Origin: Lepus europaeus | Taxonomy: Eukaryota > Chordata > Mammalia > Lagomorpha > Leporidae | DNA length: 64,000 nt | Reading direction: 5' to 3' | NCBI RefSeq assembly: GCF_033115175.1 | Contig: NC_084829.1 | Coordinates: forward strand, 134,016,996 to 134,080,995 | Shown here: positions 44,435 to 55,587 of the stretch, in pieces | Position numbering within the stretch: position 1 is the first letter of the stretch | Layout of the letters: every line of letters starts with the position of its first letter | The notes under the pieces: model-generated | Told to the model about the DNA's origin: nothing | The model's database searches: none | Seen by the model: the letters and a program-made list of their open reading frames with translations, nothing else | Made by a program: the position numbers and the translations under genes

Positions 44435-46430
44435 AAAATATATATTTTATTAAAATATATATTTTTAAAATATATATTTTTAAATATATATTTTATTTAA
44501 GTTATACAAGTTGCATATATTTCCCTTATACCATTATAGGAACATAGTGGCACTTCCCCCCACCCTTCCTCCCACCCATGCTCCAACCCTTCCTCCCCCT
44601 GCCTCTCGTATTCCCACTTTTAATTTTTACAATAATCTTTTTTCAATAGTAATGCTCTTATAGTTAAAGCTACCTTACGTAACAGAATTCAACAGATAGT
44701 ATGAGAAGAAAACATAACAAAGCTAAACAAAGTACTGTTCTACTGGGGGACTTTCTGCCTTCTCATTCTTTCATAATGATGTCTGCCTTTCTGTGTGTTT
44801 GTGTGTAGCACATTCTTAAACATCTTTTGTAAGGCTGGATGAGTGGTGACAAATTCATTCAATTTCTTTTTGTTATGGAAGTTCTTTCGTTCACCTGCAT
44901 TCATAAATGAGAGCTTTGCAGGGTACAGTATTCTGGGTTAACAGTTTTTTTTTTTTCTTTTAATACTTGGACTATATCTTGTCATTGCCTTCTAGCCAGT
45001 AGTTTTCTGACGAGAAGACAGCTCTCAGTCTCATTGGAAATAATCTAAAAGTAATCTGGCATTTCTCTCATGCATATTTTAGAATCTTTTCTTTATGTTT
45101 TACTATGGAGAGTTTGACTATAATTTGTTGTGGTGAGGATCTTTTCTGGTCATGTCTATTAGGAATTCTTTGTGCTTCCTCTAGTTAGATGCCCTTTTCT
45201 TTTTCTAAATTGGGGTGGTTTTCTGTAATTATTTCACTAATAGGTCTTCTAGTCCATTCTCCTTTTCCACACCTTCAGGAAATCCTAAGATCTGTATGTT
45301 GGGTCATATGATGGTATCCCATAAATCTCCAACACTGATTGTAAGTTTTCTATTTTATTTTTGTCTGACTGTAGTATTTCCAAAGATGTATCTTCTAGTT
45401 TGGGTTTTCTTTCTTCTGCCTAACCAAGTCTGCTGTTAAGGCTTCCCACTGCATTTTTACTTGATCTATTGAGTTTTTCATTTCTAATATTTTATTTTGA
45501 TTCCCTTTAAAATCTCAACTTCATGGAAAAAATTTTCATTCATGTCACGTATGGTTTCCTTTTTTTTAAAGATTTTTATTTTATTTATTTGAAAGACAGA
45601 GTTACAGAAAGAGGTAGAGACAGAGAGAGAGGTCTTTCATCCGCTGGTTCACTCCCCAGAGGGCCGCAATGGTCAGAGCTGCACTGATCTGAAGCCAGGA
45701 GCCAGGAGCCAGGAGCTCCTCTGGATCTCCCACAGGAGTGCAGGGGCCCAAGGACTTGGGGCACCTTCCACTGCTATCCCAGGCCACAGCAGAGAGCCGG
45801 ACCATAAAAGGAGCAGCTGGGACCAGAACCAGTGCCCATATGGGATGCCGGTGCTTCAGGCCAGGGCTTTAACCTGCTGTGCCACAGCTCCGGCCCCCAT
45901 GTATGGTTTTCTTTAGTTCGTGAATTTGCTTTTCTTTGCTTCTGAGTAATCCTACGATTAATCTTTTGAATTCCATTTCCAGGATTTCGCTAATCTCCTC
46001 ATCTTCACAATCTAGTACTGAAGAGTTGTGTTCCTTGGGAGGCATCAGGTTGTCTTCCTTGCTCTTGATTCTTGAATTGCTGCATTTATTTTTTGGCATT
46101 TGTGGAGATACTTGTCTTTTTTTCCCCCCTTTGATGGCTTTTATCTTTGGACTATGCCTCTGTGATTTAATAGAGTGTCTGTCCTTCCAATGAATACCCA
46201 GAGGCATGTGTTAGGTGTGGTCAGAAAGCTCTGTTCAGTGCTCCAAGGTATAGTGAATGTCCAGGGTATCATCTAAGTTTGGAGGGGGAGCTCTCCTCTT
46301 ATTAACGGAGTGGCAGGGGGATTGTCACATCTGCTGGTGTGATCATTCCCTCACGTCCTCTCCTTCTAGCTGAGCAGTATCTGGGTATTGTTCCCCAGTG
46401 TGTTCAGCACTCATCTGCATGAGAATAAAT
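44435..46430 (-). mobile_element. Half-L1 (HAL1-like): 3'UTR + ORF1, no ORF2
   Basis: On the minus strand the element runs 5'UTR remnant (46430-46200), ORF1 (probable ATG at 46099, N-terminal frame 'KNKCSNSRIKSKEDNLMPPK' and 'LEMEFKRLIVGLLRSKEKQ'; C-terminal domain to about 44760), and then, at about 44740, directly into an L1 3'UTR that ends in 'acttaaataaaatata' near 44500. ORF2 is absent; the ORF1 stop region 'ctcattctttcataatgatg' is followed within about 30 bp by 3'UTR sequence. A CSINE (45560-45897) splits ORF1, which is also frameshifted. The layout equals that of the half-L1 class; an internal deletion of an ordinary L1 is the alternative. Confidence 0.75.
45560..45897 (-). mobile_element. 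CSINE, minus strand, inside half-L1 ORF1
   Basis: Reverse CSINE: 'ttttatttatttgaaagaca', 'ggtctttcatccgctggttc', then the complement of the head 'gtgccacagctccggccccc'. The flanks CGTATGGTTTCCTTT and TGTATGGTTTTCTTT are an imperfect TSD. Confidence 0.94.
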
Positions 46431-46795
46431 TACCTTTTTAAAAGCAGAAAAACTTGTATAGGCAAATCATTTTTAACTTAGTGGCCAAATGTTAAAGTGT
46501 TATTTTTTATATCATTAATAATAGTGTAACAATCCACTTAAAGAAATTTAGTTAGATTTCAGAGAAAATTATCCTCCATAGTAGTTTTTCTCCATGGATA
46601 GGGGAGTAAATAACTTTACTATAATTAGTATTTATGGTGTCGAATTTCATACAAATGAGGTGTGCCAGCTGTGTGATAATTTAAAGGTATTCAAACAGGC
46701 AAAAAAAGAAGCACTCACAAACTTGTTGCTCTTTAGACCACTGCAGTTTCTAGGGACCAGTTTCTTTTACTTATCTAAAAGCAAAATGGGTAAAA
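46431..46795. other. Unassigned
   Basis: AT-rich DNA between the half-L1 and an L1 ORF2 fragment. An 81-codon frame at 46594-46839 has no recognised family and runs into L1. Confidence 0.45.
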
Positions 46796-47196
46796 AATTC
46801 TTAAAGTTGTGCCTGAAAAAAAATGGGCAAATGACCTAAATTGACATTTCTCAAAAGGAAATATACAAATAGCCAACAAGTATATGAAAAAGTTCTCAAC
46901 ACCTCTAATCATTAAACAGATGGAAATCAAAACAATGTGGGGCTCTTGGCCTAGCATTTAAGTAGCAAACTGACACACCTGACTCCTATATCAGACCACC
47001 TGGGTTTAGTACTTACCTTCAACTTCTGCTTCAAGCTTCCTGCTAATATGGACCCTGAGAGACCGAGGTGATGTTCAAATAATGGTCTCCGCCATGCATG
47101 TGCAAGATCAGGTGTTAGTTCGCAGCTTCTGAGTAGCCTCAGCCCAGTACTGGATGCTGTTGGCATCTGGGGAGTAAGTAAGTGAACAGAAGTTTG

Positions 47197-47262
<66 letters not shown>

Positions 47263-47394
47263 CCCCCTCTTCCCTCTCAAATAAGTAATTTTTCAAAACA
47301 CAATGAGATACAATCTCATTCTTGTATAGAAGGGCTATTGTGAAAAAAAAAAAAACAAGTAAACTCTAATAGGTTGTTGTTGGAAATATAAATT
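46796..47394 (+). mobile_element. L1 ORF2 fragment split by old CSINE
   Basis: ORF2 codons 'aaaatgggcaaatgacctaa', 'atttctcaaaaggaaatata' and 'aagttctcaacacctctaat' (46800-46935) continue after the SINE with 'gagatacaatctcattcttg' and 'ggctattgtgaaaaaaaaaa' (47300-47390). Confidence 0.8.
46937..47285 (+). mobile_element. Old CSINE with long (TC)n
   Basis: Diverged CSINE ('tggggctcttggcctagcat', 'tatcagaccacctgggttta', 'atctggggagtaagtaagtg') with a (TC)n tail at 47203-47264. The flanks TCAAAACAATG and TCAAAACACAATG form the TSD. Confidence 0.85.
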
Positions 47395-48000
47395 TATTTA
47401 CTTTTATTTATTTTGAAGGCAGAGATTTTTATTTATTTTGAAGGACAGAAAGACAAAGATCTTCCAACTGCTGCTTTACTCTCCCAATGCCTGCAACAAC
47501 TAGGACTGGTCCTGGCTGCAGCTCATTAAGGACAGAGGTCCTGCATGGGGAGGATGCCTGTTGCATGCACGGTGACTCCTGTTGTTAATTTAACAATTAA
47601 CACTCTTATGTATGATGTCAGTGATCACCTGAGGCTCTTGACTATGAAAATGAACTATAAAACTTGTTCTCAAACAGTTCTTTATATTTTCCGGGGGGAT
47701 GCAAATTGTAAAAATCTTTACTTGTTATAGAGTTGGTCTTCTATATATAAAGTTAATTAAAAATGAATCTTAATGAAGAATGGGGTGGGTGGAGGAAGAG
47801 GAGGTGGGATGGGAGTGGGAGTAGGAGGGCAGGGATGGGGGGAAGAACCACTATATTCCTAAAGTTGTACTTATAAAATTTGTATTCATTAAATAAAAAG
47901 GTTTCTTAAAAAAACAGTAGAGCAAGGACTCAAAGACTGATACTCCAATACAGGATACGACCATTTCAATGACATCTTAACCACTGTGGCAAATACCTCA
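47395..48000 (-). mobile_element. Old CSINE, minus strand, split by an L1 tail
   Basis: The left part is at 47395-47524 ('tatttattttgaaggcagag', 'gatcttccaactgctgcttt'). The right part is at 47919-48000 ('cagtagagcaaggactcaaa', 'gacatcttaaccactgtggc'). The two parts match the beginning and end of one reverse CSINE; roughly 120 bp of the middle is missing at the point where an L1 3' end inserted. Confidence 0.75.
47525..47918 (+). mobile_element. L1 3' end with inverted 5' part
   Basis: 47525-47650 is L1 3'UTR in minus orientation ('aaggacagaggtcctgcatg', 'gtgactcctgttgttaattt'). 47665-47918 is the following 3'UTR part in plus orientation, with a purine tract and terminus 'attcattaaataaaaaggt'. 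Left-inverted plus right-direct with poly(A) is the pattern of twin priming. Confidence 0.8.
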
Positions 48001-48457
48001 CTGGAGAATATAATACAACTATTATGGAGGACAGTATGAAACTTCCTAAAGAAGCCAGAACTACCAAGTTTCTCAGCATTCTCACTACTAAGTACACTTC
48101 CAAAGAAATGAAATTATATATCAAAGAGTCACCTGCACTCATTTGTTTATAGCAGCACTGTTCACAATGGTTAAAATACAGAAGCGGCTGGTGCCGCAGC
48201 TCAATTGGCTAATCCTCCGCCTGCAGTGCCAGCACCCTGGGTTCTAGTACCAGTTGGGGCACCGGATTCTGTCCTGGTTGCTCCTCTTCCAGTCCAGCTC
48301 TCTGCTGTGGCCCAGGGAAGCAGTGGAGGATGGCCCAAGTGCTTGGGCCCTGCACCCGCGTGGGAGACCAGGAGGAAGGACCTGGCTCCTGGCTTCAGAT
48401 CAGTGCAGTGCACGGGCCATGGCAGCCATTTGGGGAGTGAACCAATGGAAGGAAGAC

Positions 48458-48506
<49 letters not shown>

Positions 48507-48725
48507 ACTCTGCCTCTCAAAAAAAAAAAAAAAGATACAGAAGCAACCCATGTGTTCATCGATGGATGGAACAGATAAAGAAAATGTAATGTCATGGGCA
48601 TTTGGCACAGCATTTAAAGAACTTGTGGTGTGCATTCACAGTGAAATATTATTCCACCACAAAAAATGAATTCCTGTCATCTGTAGCAATAAGGATGGAG
48701 CTGGTTTAACACAACACATTCTATC
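48001..48725 (+). mobile_element. L1 ORF2 C-terminal fragment with CSINE
   Basis: ORF2 tail codons 'tattatggaggacagtatga', 'tatagcagcactgttcacaa', then after the SINE 'caacccatgtgttcatcgat' and 'gaatgaattcctgtcatctg'-like. A small SINE-like scrap lies near 48596-48640. Stops present. Confidence 0.8.
48187..48530 (+). mobile_element. CSINE with TSD
   Basis: CSINE (head 'ggctggtgccgcagctcaat', core, (CT)n at 48463-48500, A-tail). TSD ATACAGAAGC before the head and again after the tail near 48534-48543. Confidence 0.94.
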
Positions 48726-49221
48726 CCAGGTATATGGCTCCTGTTCTACTCTAACCAGAATCTATCAAAAGGCAGTTGTAAACAAACTCTCTCAAATAAT
48801 ATTGCTAGGTTTCAATTCCTTAAAATATCGAGTTAACAAGGCTTTATTTTATCAACTGTAGAATTTCAATGTGAAATTACATACATTTGTTATTAAAGTC
48901 TGTGATATGGGTCATAACGAAATAAGGGAATTCTGTGAATCCAATCCTCCAAACAAAGCTTAACCATATGGATTCCCAATTCCCTCAGAGCACTTTTTTC
49001 AGAAAGGAATAAACATAACACATTTCCATCTTGAAGATGATTACTCAAATATAGTCAGAACTCAGATCCGGTGAGTTTACATTAGCTCATTGGTCAAGGA
49101 ATTCTCTCACAGGTCCAAATCTGAAGACCTTCAGGGGCTGGTATAGGCCCTAGTTGCCTGCACTCAGTGGCCATCATCACAGAACTCATGGGTGTCTGCC
49201 TAGATTCAAAGAGAGGTAAAA
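48726..49221. other. Unassigned
   Basis: AT-rich sequence without recognisable genes or repeats. It ends at the target-site duplication of the L1 at 49235. Confidence 0.45.
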
Positions 49222-49234
49222 AATATCCCAAATC

Positions 49235-50957
49235 ATTTTTTAACTTTTATTTAATAAATATAAATTTCCATAGTACACTTTATGGATTACAATGGCTTTT
49301 CCCCCCATTCTCCCCCAACCTGCATCCCTCCCATCTCCCGCTCCCTCTCCCATTCCATTCACATCAAGATTCATTTTCAATTCTCTTTATATACAGAAGA
49401 TCAATTTAGTATATATTAAGTAAAGATTTCAGCAGTTTGCACCCACACCAAAACACAAAGTGTAAAATACTGTTTTAGTACTAGTTACAGCATTAATTCA
49501 CATTGAACAACACATTAAGGACAGAGATCCTACATGAGGAGTAAGTGCACAGTGACTCCTGTTGTTGACCTTGCAAATTGACACTCTTGTTTATGGCTTC
49601 AGTAATCACCCTAGGCTCTTGTCATGAGTTGCCAAGGCCATGGAAGCCATTCAAGTTCGCCAGTTCCGATCTTATTTAGACAAGGTCATAGTCAAAGAGG
49701 AAGTTCTCTCCTCCCTTCAGAGAAAGGTACCTCCTTCTTTGATGGCACGTTCTTTCCACTGGGATCTCACTCGCAGAGATCTTTCATTTAGGTCTCTTTT
49801 TTTTTTTCCCAGAGTGTCTTGGCTTTGCATGCCTAAAATACTCTCATGGACTTCAACCAGATCCGAATGCCTTAAGGGCTGATTCTGAGGCCAGAGTGCT
49901 ATTTAGGGCAACTGTCATTCTATGAGTCTGCTGTGTATCCTGCTTCCCATGTTGGATCGTTCTCTCCTTCTTAATTCTATCAGATAGTATTATCAGACAC
50001 TGGTCTTGTTTATGTGATCCCTTTGACTCTTAGACCTATCTGAGCCATCGAATGTGAACTGAAATTGATCACTTGGACTAGTGAGATGGCATTGGTACAT
50101 GCCACCTTGATGGGATTGGATTGGAATCCCCAAGCACATTTCTAACTCTACCATTTGGGGCAAGTCCGTTTGAGCATGTCCCAAATTGTACATCCCTTCC
50201 CTCTATTATTCCCACTCTTATATTTAACAGGGATCACTTTTCAGTTAAATTTAAACACCTAAGAATAATTGTGTGTTAATTATAGAGTTCAACCAATAGT
50301 ATTAAGTAGGACAAAAAAATACTAAAAGGGATAAAGTATTAAGTTGTTCATCAACAGTCAGGACAAGGGCTGATCAAGTCATTGTTTCTCGTAGTGTCCA
50401 TTTCACTTCAACAGGTTTCAGACAGGGATGCCCACTCTCACCACTGCTATTCACTATAGTGTTGGAAGGGTTTTTTTTTCCTTTTGGTTTGTTTTATTTT
50501 ATTTTATTTTATTTTATTATTTTTGACAGGCAGAATGGACAGTGAGAGAGAGAGAGACAGAGAGAAAGGGCTTCCTTTGCCATTAGTTCACCCTCCAATG
50601 GCTGCCACAGCCGGCACGCTGCGGCCAGCACACTGCGCTGATCCGAAGGCAGGAGCCAGGTGCTTCTCCTGGTCTCCCATGCGGGTGCAGGGCCCAAGGA
50701 CTTGGACCATCCTCCACTGCACTCCCGGGCCATAGCAGAGAGCTGGCCTGGAAGAGGGGCAACCGGGACAGAATCTGGCGCCCTGACCAGGACTAGAACC
50801 CAGTGTGCAGGCGCAGATAGGCAGAGGATTAGCCTGTTGAGCCACAGCGCCAGCCAGTTCTGGAAGTTTTAACCAGAGCCATCAGGCAAGAAAATGAAAT
50901 TAAAGAGATACAAATTGGGAAGGCAGAAATCAAACTATCCCTCTTTGCAGATGATAC
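49235..50957 (-). mobile_element. L1 3'UTR + inverted RT segment, TSD-flanked
   Basis: A single L1 insertion: minus-oriented 3'UTR from 49235 to about 50412 (terminus complement, 'gcacagtgactcctgttgtt', 'gatcacttttcagttaaatt'). The orientation then switches to plus for ORF2 RT codons ('caggtttcagacagggatgc', then '[20 protein letters not shown]' and 'SLFADDT') ending at about 50957. Flanks AATATCCCAAATC (49222-49234) and AATATCCCAGATC (50958-50970) are a 13-bp TSD with one mismatch. A CSINE is nested in the RT part. Confidence 0.88.
50520..50858 (-). mobile_element. Young CSINE, minus strand, in L1 RT segment
   Basis: Reverse CSINE with (TTTTA)n tail complement, 'gacaggcagaatggacagtg', core, and the complement of the head 'ttgagccacagcgccagcc'. 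'gtgttggaagg' before and 'agttctggaag' after mark the split ORF2. Confidence 0.94.
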
Positions 50958-51149
50958 AATATCCCAGATCTTATACCAAAATGGAGGCTCTGACTTTGAA
51001 ACATGCTTTTAACCTTATTTAACATTGAGAAAAAAAATCAAGTTTGAAACACAGTAACACTTATTTTGAAAAGATAGCAACCAAAATCTAGAAAGTTTAA
51101 GCTACATGGTTCAAGTAGAAAAGGCATTGAAAAAAACCATAGTATTTGG

Positions 51150-52690
51150 GAAAATACACCAACTCAATGTTCTCGTCTTCATCACCAGAAGATTCTTCTT
51201 ATGCCTCCTTCAGCCATTTAATAAATGGTTCTGCTTTGACATGAATCTTTGGCAATGTTTTTAAGATTTATCGATTTATTTGAAAGAATTACACAGAGAG
51301 AGAAGGAGAGGGAAACAGAGGAGGGCGGGTCTTCCATCCACTGGTTCACTCCCCAATTGGCCTCAACGGCCAGAGCTGCACCAATCCAAAGCCAGGTGCT
51401 TCCTGTGGGTCTCCCACATGGGTACAGGGGCCCAAGGATTTCTGCCATCTTCTACTGCTTTCCCAGGCCATGGCAGAGAGCTGGATCAGAAGTAGAGCAG
51501 CCAGGACTCAAACTGGCACTCATATGGGATGCCGGCACTGCAGGTGACAGCTTTACCCACTTTGCCACAGTGCCAGTCCCTGGCAAGTTCTTTTGAGATG
51601 TATTTCTTAGAAGCATTTTCCAACCACTTGATGATGTCCTCTTCTTCTTAAAGGTATGCATTATACATCTCCTTCGAGGTATGTGGAATCTTGGAGATGA
51701 GATGAGCTTGATGCATTGCTACCACACACACTCCAAACTGAAGAAATTACCATCGAGCTTTTTTGTCGTTGTCACAAAATATTGGGAAATGGTGCCTGTA
51801 TTTCTTAATTGGGTCTCTAATCTTCTCATTAAAAAGAACCTATGCCAGAACAAGAGGACCCACAACTTTTACATCCAGTATTTCTGTGTCAGCAACAATT
51901 TCCTTGTCAAAGGAGTCAATAACACCCTCTTTCTTTTTCTTAACAAAATCTTCTACAGTTCTTTCCATATCATCACTGAGCATCAGAACTTTCACCTGGT
52001 CACTGATTTCATCCATTCTGCACCTTTGAGCTTCCTCAGTCGTATCCTCCCTCCAGTCATCATTGTCCTCCTCTTCCTCAGTATGTGGAGGACTGATTTC
52101 ACTCTATGGTGAAAGTGGTGTTTCACTGCTGGATACAGAGCCATTTTCCTTGTCTTTGCCCTTCTTGCTTTTCTTTTCCATTTCTTTCTTTCCTGTACCA
52201 CTGTCATTGTTCTCAGGTAAGTTTTTGAGAATGAAAATGTAGAGTTTATGATGTGTGAATCATGCTTCGATAGCCACAGGCTTTACAAGAATTACCTGTT
52301 GTTTGCTTCTTTGGCTCGACATGCAGATCTGTTTCAGGATTCTTACACTCAGGATAGAGAACAAACTTTTTAATGAATCCATCCAACATATCTTGCAGCT
52401 TATTTGCCTCATGAGATCCATCGACAATATAACAGTCATTGTTAACGTCAAACTGGGTCTGTACTCCCAGCTTACAACCAAAATACTTGGTGGAATATGT
52501 TGGAGGCCTTTGCAACACCAACCATATTGATTATAACTGTTGATTCCATCTCCTTTGCCCTCAACCTTGGCAATCAGATATTGAAATGATAGAACTGGTG
52601 TGACACACTGCGGTTGACATTGACAGACATTTTGCCTTATTAGTGACTTTGTCATTAGGATGAAGAGATCTTTATTGCACATTTTTGGTA
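51150..52690 (-). pseudogene. EIF5: EIF5 processed pseudogene, minus strand
   Basis: Intronless, disrupted retrocopy of eukaryotic initiation factor 5, the GTPase-activating protein for eIF2 in start-codon selection. The ATG-equivalent is at 52630-52628. The N-terminal frame includes '[20 protein letters not shown]', '[20 protein letters not shown]' and the zinc-ribbon part '[10 protein letters not shown]'; the first Cys of the usual CPEC is Tyr here ('YPEC'). The acidic linker and W2/HEAT-domain codons follow toward 51200, ending near 'EESSGDEDENIE'-type codons; the last part of the CDS is replaced or diverged before about 51150. Several frameshifts occur, and a CSINE splits it at 51256-51582. 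Confidence 0.92.
51256..51582 (-). mobile_element. CSINE, minus strand, inside EIF5 pseudogene
   Basis: Reverse CSINE: 'ttttaagatttatcgattta', 'gaaagaattacacagagaga', 'ggtcttccatccactggttc', and the complement of the head 'tttgccacagtgccagtccc'. The EIF5-like codons 'tctttggcaa' and 'cctggcaagttctttt' on the two sides share TGGCAA, consistent with a short TSD. Confidence 0.94.
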
Positions 52691-52899
52691 TCTTCTGTCT
52701 GGAGAAAAAGGGATGACATAAACAACTGCAAGAGTTTGTGGACTCAGATATGAAAAATTTTCACCACTGGGACTGTAAGCTCCTTGCTTATATGCTATGT
52801 GTCCCCAGCACAGGTATTCAGGTACCAATGGCTGTGCAACAGCTCTCTGGAATGTTCTCGCTCTGACTGAAGTAGAGATACCCTTACAAGTTGATTTCA
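52691..52899. other. Unassigned, possible EIF5 5'UTR start
   Basis: Between the EIF5 retrocopy and an L1 fragment. The part nearest 52690 may still be EIF5 5'UTR; the rest shows no feature. Confidence 0.35.
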
Positions 52900-53330
52900 C
52901 TTCCTCTTGAGAGGGATTGCTAGGTGAAATGGTAGCTCTATTTTTATTTCTTTAGGACTTTAAGCTGTTTTACACAATGGCTATAACAATCTGTATACAC
53001 CCTTAGTGTATAAATGTTCTTCACCAAAACTTGTCTTTGTGGTAAAAGACATCCTAAAAGATGGGATATGACATCTCATTATGGTTTTGATTTGTGTTTC
53101 CCTGATGATTAGTCAAGTTGAGTGCCTTTTCAAATACCTATTAGCCATTTTATGACTCTATTGGAGAAATGTCTATTTCAGGTCCCTTGCCCATTTTTAA
53201 TTTGGTTTTTGGGGTTTTTTATTTAATTGAATTGTATGAGTTCCTTATATGTTTTGGATATCACCTGCTTGTCAGATACATGGTTGCAAATATTTTCTCC
53301 TAATCAATAGGCTGCCTTTTCCAATAGTTT
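52900..53330 (-). mobile_element. Old L1 ORF2 C-terminal fragment, minus strand
   Basis: The plus strand shows typical complement phrases of the L1 ORF2 tail: 'gtagctctatttttatttct', 'ctcattatggttttgatttg', 'tgtttccctgatgattagt', 'gttgcaaatattttctccta'. The copy is old and broken. Confidence 0.85.
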
Positions 53331-54300
53331 TTCAGCGGGAATCCTGGGAGGAACAGCCTAATGCATCGACTTAAATCTGTTTTCATCATTTATTCTCCTC
53401 ATTCCAAATTTCTGTACATTGAACACTAAATTGAATTCATCAATCTTTTCTGCTTTGGATATATTTGCTACATTTTTCCTTTAAGTGACCCCTGTTATCC
53501 TGAAGCAGTAACATTCAGCTTTTTTTCCCCCAAATTAAGTTTTAGAGGGCCATTTATCAGGTGCATATTAGAGGATAGTGTGGTTTTTTTAAAAATTCCA
53601 TTTGCTATATGCTGTTTGTGATCTTTACACAGAACTTTCATTTGTCATGGGATTTAGCTCTCAGCTGTGTTTAGTTTTTAGGTCTTGAGAACAAGTCAAT
53701 CCATATGCAGACACCTAATGATATAATTTATGCAGTGCAAAAGACTTGACTGCCCTCTATCCACATCTCTGTAGACAAGTTCTTTGAATGTAGTAATGGG
53801 TAACAATATAAAAAAAAATACCTCTTGGCAAACCTCAAACTTTCATAAAAAAAAGAAAGAAAGAAAACTCTATAGCTTAAAGACATTTGGCACAGTGTCA
53901 GAATCTGCTCGAATATTCATTTATCTGACACTAGCCCAAAATAACCAATGTCCCAATGTGTCTGTTGATTTGTTTTGAATTCTATTCAAAACTGAAATGT
54001 TAGAGACTGGTAACACTAAATCCCATGAAATGGAAAAAAAAAAAGTGCAACAAATGTGACCAAGAATCAAGGCAGAGTCTCCGTAGAAGTTTCTTCCTAG
54101 CTATGTGAAAACATAATTATAAAGTAAAAAATTATCTCCTCTCTTCTTTTTAGGAATATCCATATGATTGTAAAATAAGTAAAAATGGGTCAGAGAATCA
54201 GCTAGCATTGTTTTACTGTCAAGTTGCTTCTAGTTTGCTTGAATAAGTACTAATTAATTCTAAAATTTGGATCTTACTTTATCCTATTAATATTTATCTT
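53331..54300. other. Unassigned; A-rich runs
   Basis: No gene recognised. Part of 53.3-53.75 kb could be further decayed minus-strand L1. A 64-codon frame at 53784-53978 carries a Lys run from an A/G tract and no recognised domain. Confidence 0.4.
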
Positions 54301-54628
54301 GGGTTTGGAATTGTGGTATAGCAGGTGAGGCCACCACCTGTGATACCTGCATCCCATATGGATGCCAGTTTGAGTCCCAGATGTTCCACTTCCAATCCAG
54401 GTCCCTGCTAATATCCCAAAGAAGGCAGCAGAAGATGGCCCAAGACCTTGGGCCCTGCACCCACATGAGAGACCTGGAAGAAGCTCCTGGCTCCTGGCTT
54501 TGGTCCAGCCCAACCCTGGCCATTGCAGCCACCTAGGGAGTCAACAAACAGATGGAAGATCAGACTCTCTCTCTCTCTCTCCCCCCCCCCAGTTGTGTCT
54601 TTCAAATAAATAAATGAGTCTTTTTAAA
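54301..54628 (+). mobile_element. CSINE, plus strand
   Basis: CSINE of a somewhat older subtype ('gggtttggaattgtggtata', core 'cacatgagagacctggaaga', (CT)n and a C-run, tail 'aaataaataaatgagtcttt'). It is followed by 'gatttatcttggcctttaaa' while 'atttatcttgggtttgg' precedes, giving a TSD of about ATTTATCTTGG. Confidence 0.9.
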
Positions 54629-54639
54629 AAGATTTATCT

Positions 54640-55245
54640 TGGCCTTTAAAATTTGAATTTGATACTTTGTCAAACATTTTGCTTTGAGAAAGACCCTGAA
54701 TGTTCCAAGCTCTTATTCAAATAGCAGTTTTCCCTATATTCATTTCAATTTCTTTTATTGTTTTTCCTATTTACAAAAGAAATCTGTTATCATTAACTTC
54801 TCCTTACATGATTGCAGCTAATGTCTGAAATGTTGATTATAATTAACTTTCCATATTCATAAAGTAAGAAGCAAACATTTTTGAAAGTATATTATGCTCT
54901 CTGAAGTTTAGTAAACTCATATTTACATATATTATATACCTCCAACTAGCTATTTTACAGATTAATTCATAATTAACTAAAAAATATTTTCTTCTTTAGA
55001 TGAAGTAAAAAAGCCTCATAAAACTACACACAATTTTGGCTACTAATGTTTTTATCAAAGTTCAATATAAATAATTTCTAGATACCCATCATAAAACCAT
55101 GCTGAAGTATGGACTCTGATACTATGAGTTAATATTGAAATTATAGTGATTAAAATATGCTCATGAAAAAAATTGGGATGCCACCAAAAACCAATTAACC
55201 AACTTATACATGAAAGTATGCATCTCTCCAATGAATATTAAATAA
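54640..55245. other. Unassigned
   Basis: AT-rich DNA, no gene or repeat recognised. Confidence 0.45.
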
Positions 55246-55251
55246 ATGGCA

Positions 55252-55587
55252 TTTTTAAAAAGATTTATTTATTTGTTTAAAAGTCAGACTTACTTAGAGA
55301 GAGGGAGAGACAGAGACAGAGAGAGATTGTCCATCTTCTGGTTCACTCCCCAGATGGCTGCAATGGCCTGGGCTGGGTCAGGCCAAAGCCAGGAGCCAAG
55401 AGCTTCTCCCAGGTCCCCCACATGGGTAGCAGGGGCCCAAGCACATGGGATAACTTCTGCTGCTTTTCCCTGGCCATTATCAAGGAGCTGTATTGCTATG
55501 GAACAGCCTGGACATGAACTGACACCCATAGGGGATGCTGGCATCGCAGGTGGCAGCTTTTCCTGCTATGCCACAGCACCAGCCCCA
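55252..55587 (-). mobile_element. CSINE, minus strand, with TSD
   Basis: Reverse CSINE: 'aaagatttatttatttgttt', 'cttctggttcactccccaga', and the complement of the head 'ccacagcaccagcccc'. Flanks ATAAATGGCATT and ATAAATGGTATT form a 12-bp TSD with one mismatch. Confidence 0.95.

Noticed and set aside
51992-52207. Basic 71-codon minus-strand frame as a novel protein
   Set aside because: It is a shifted reading of the EIF5 pseudogene acidic linker; the related frame matches EIF5.
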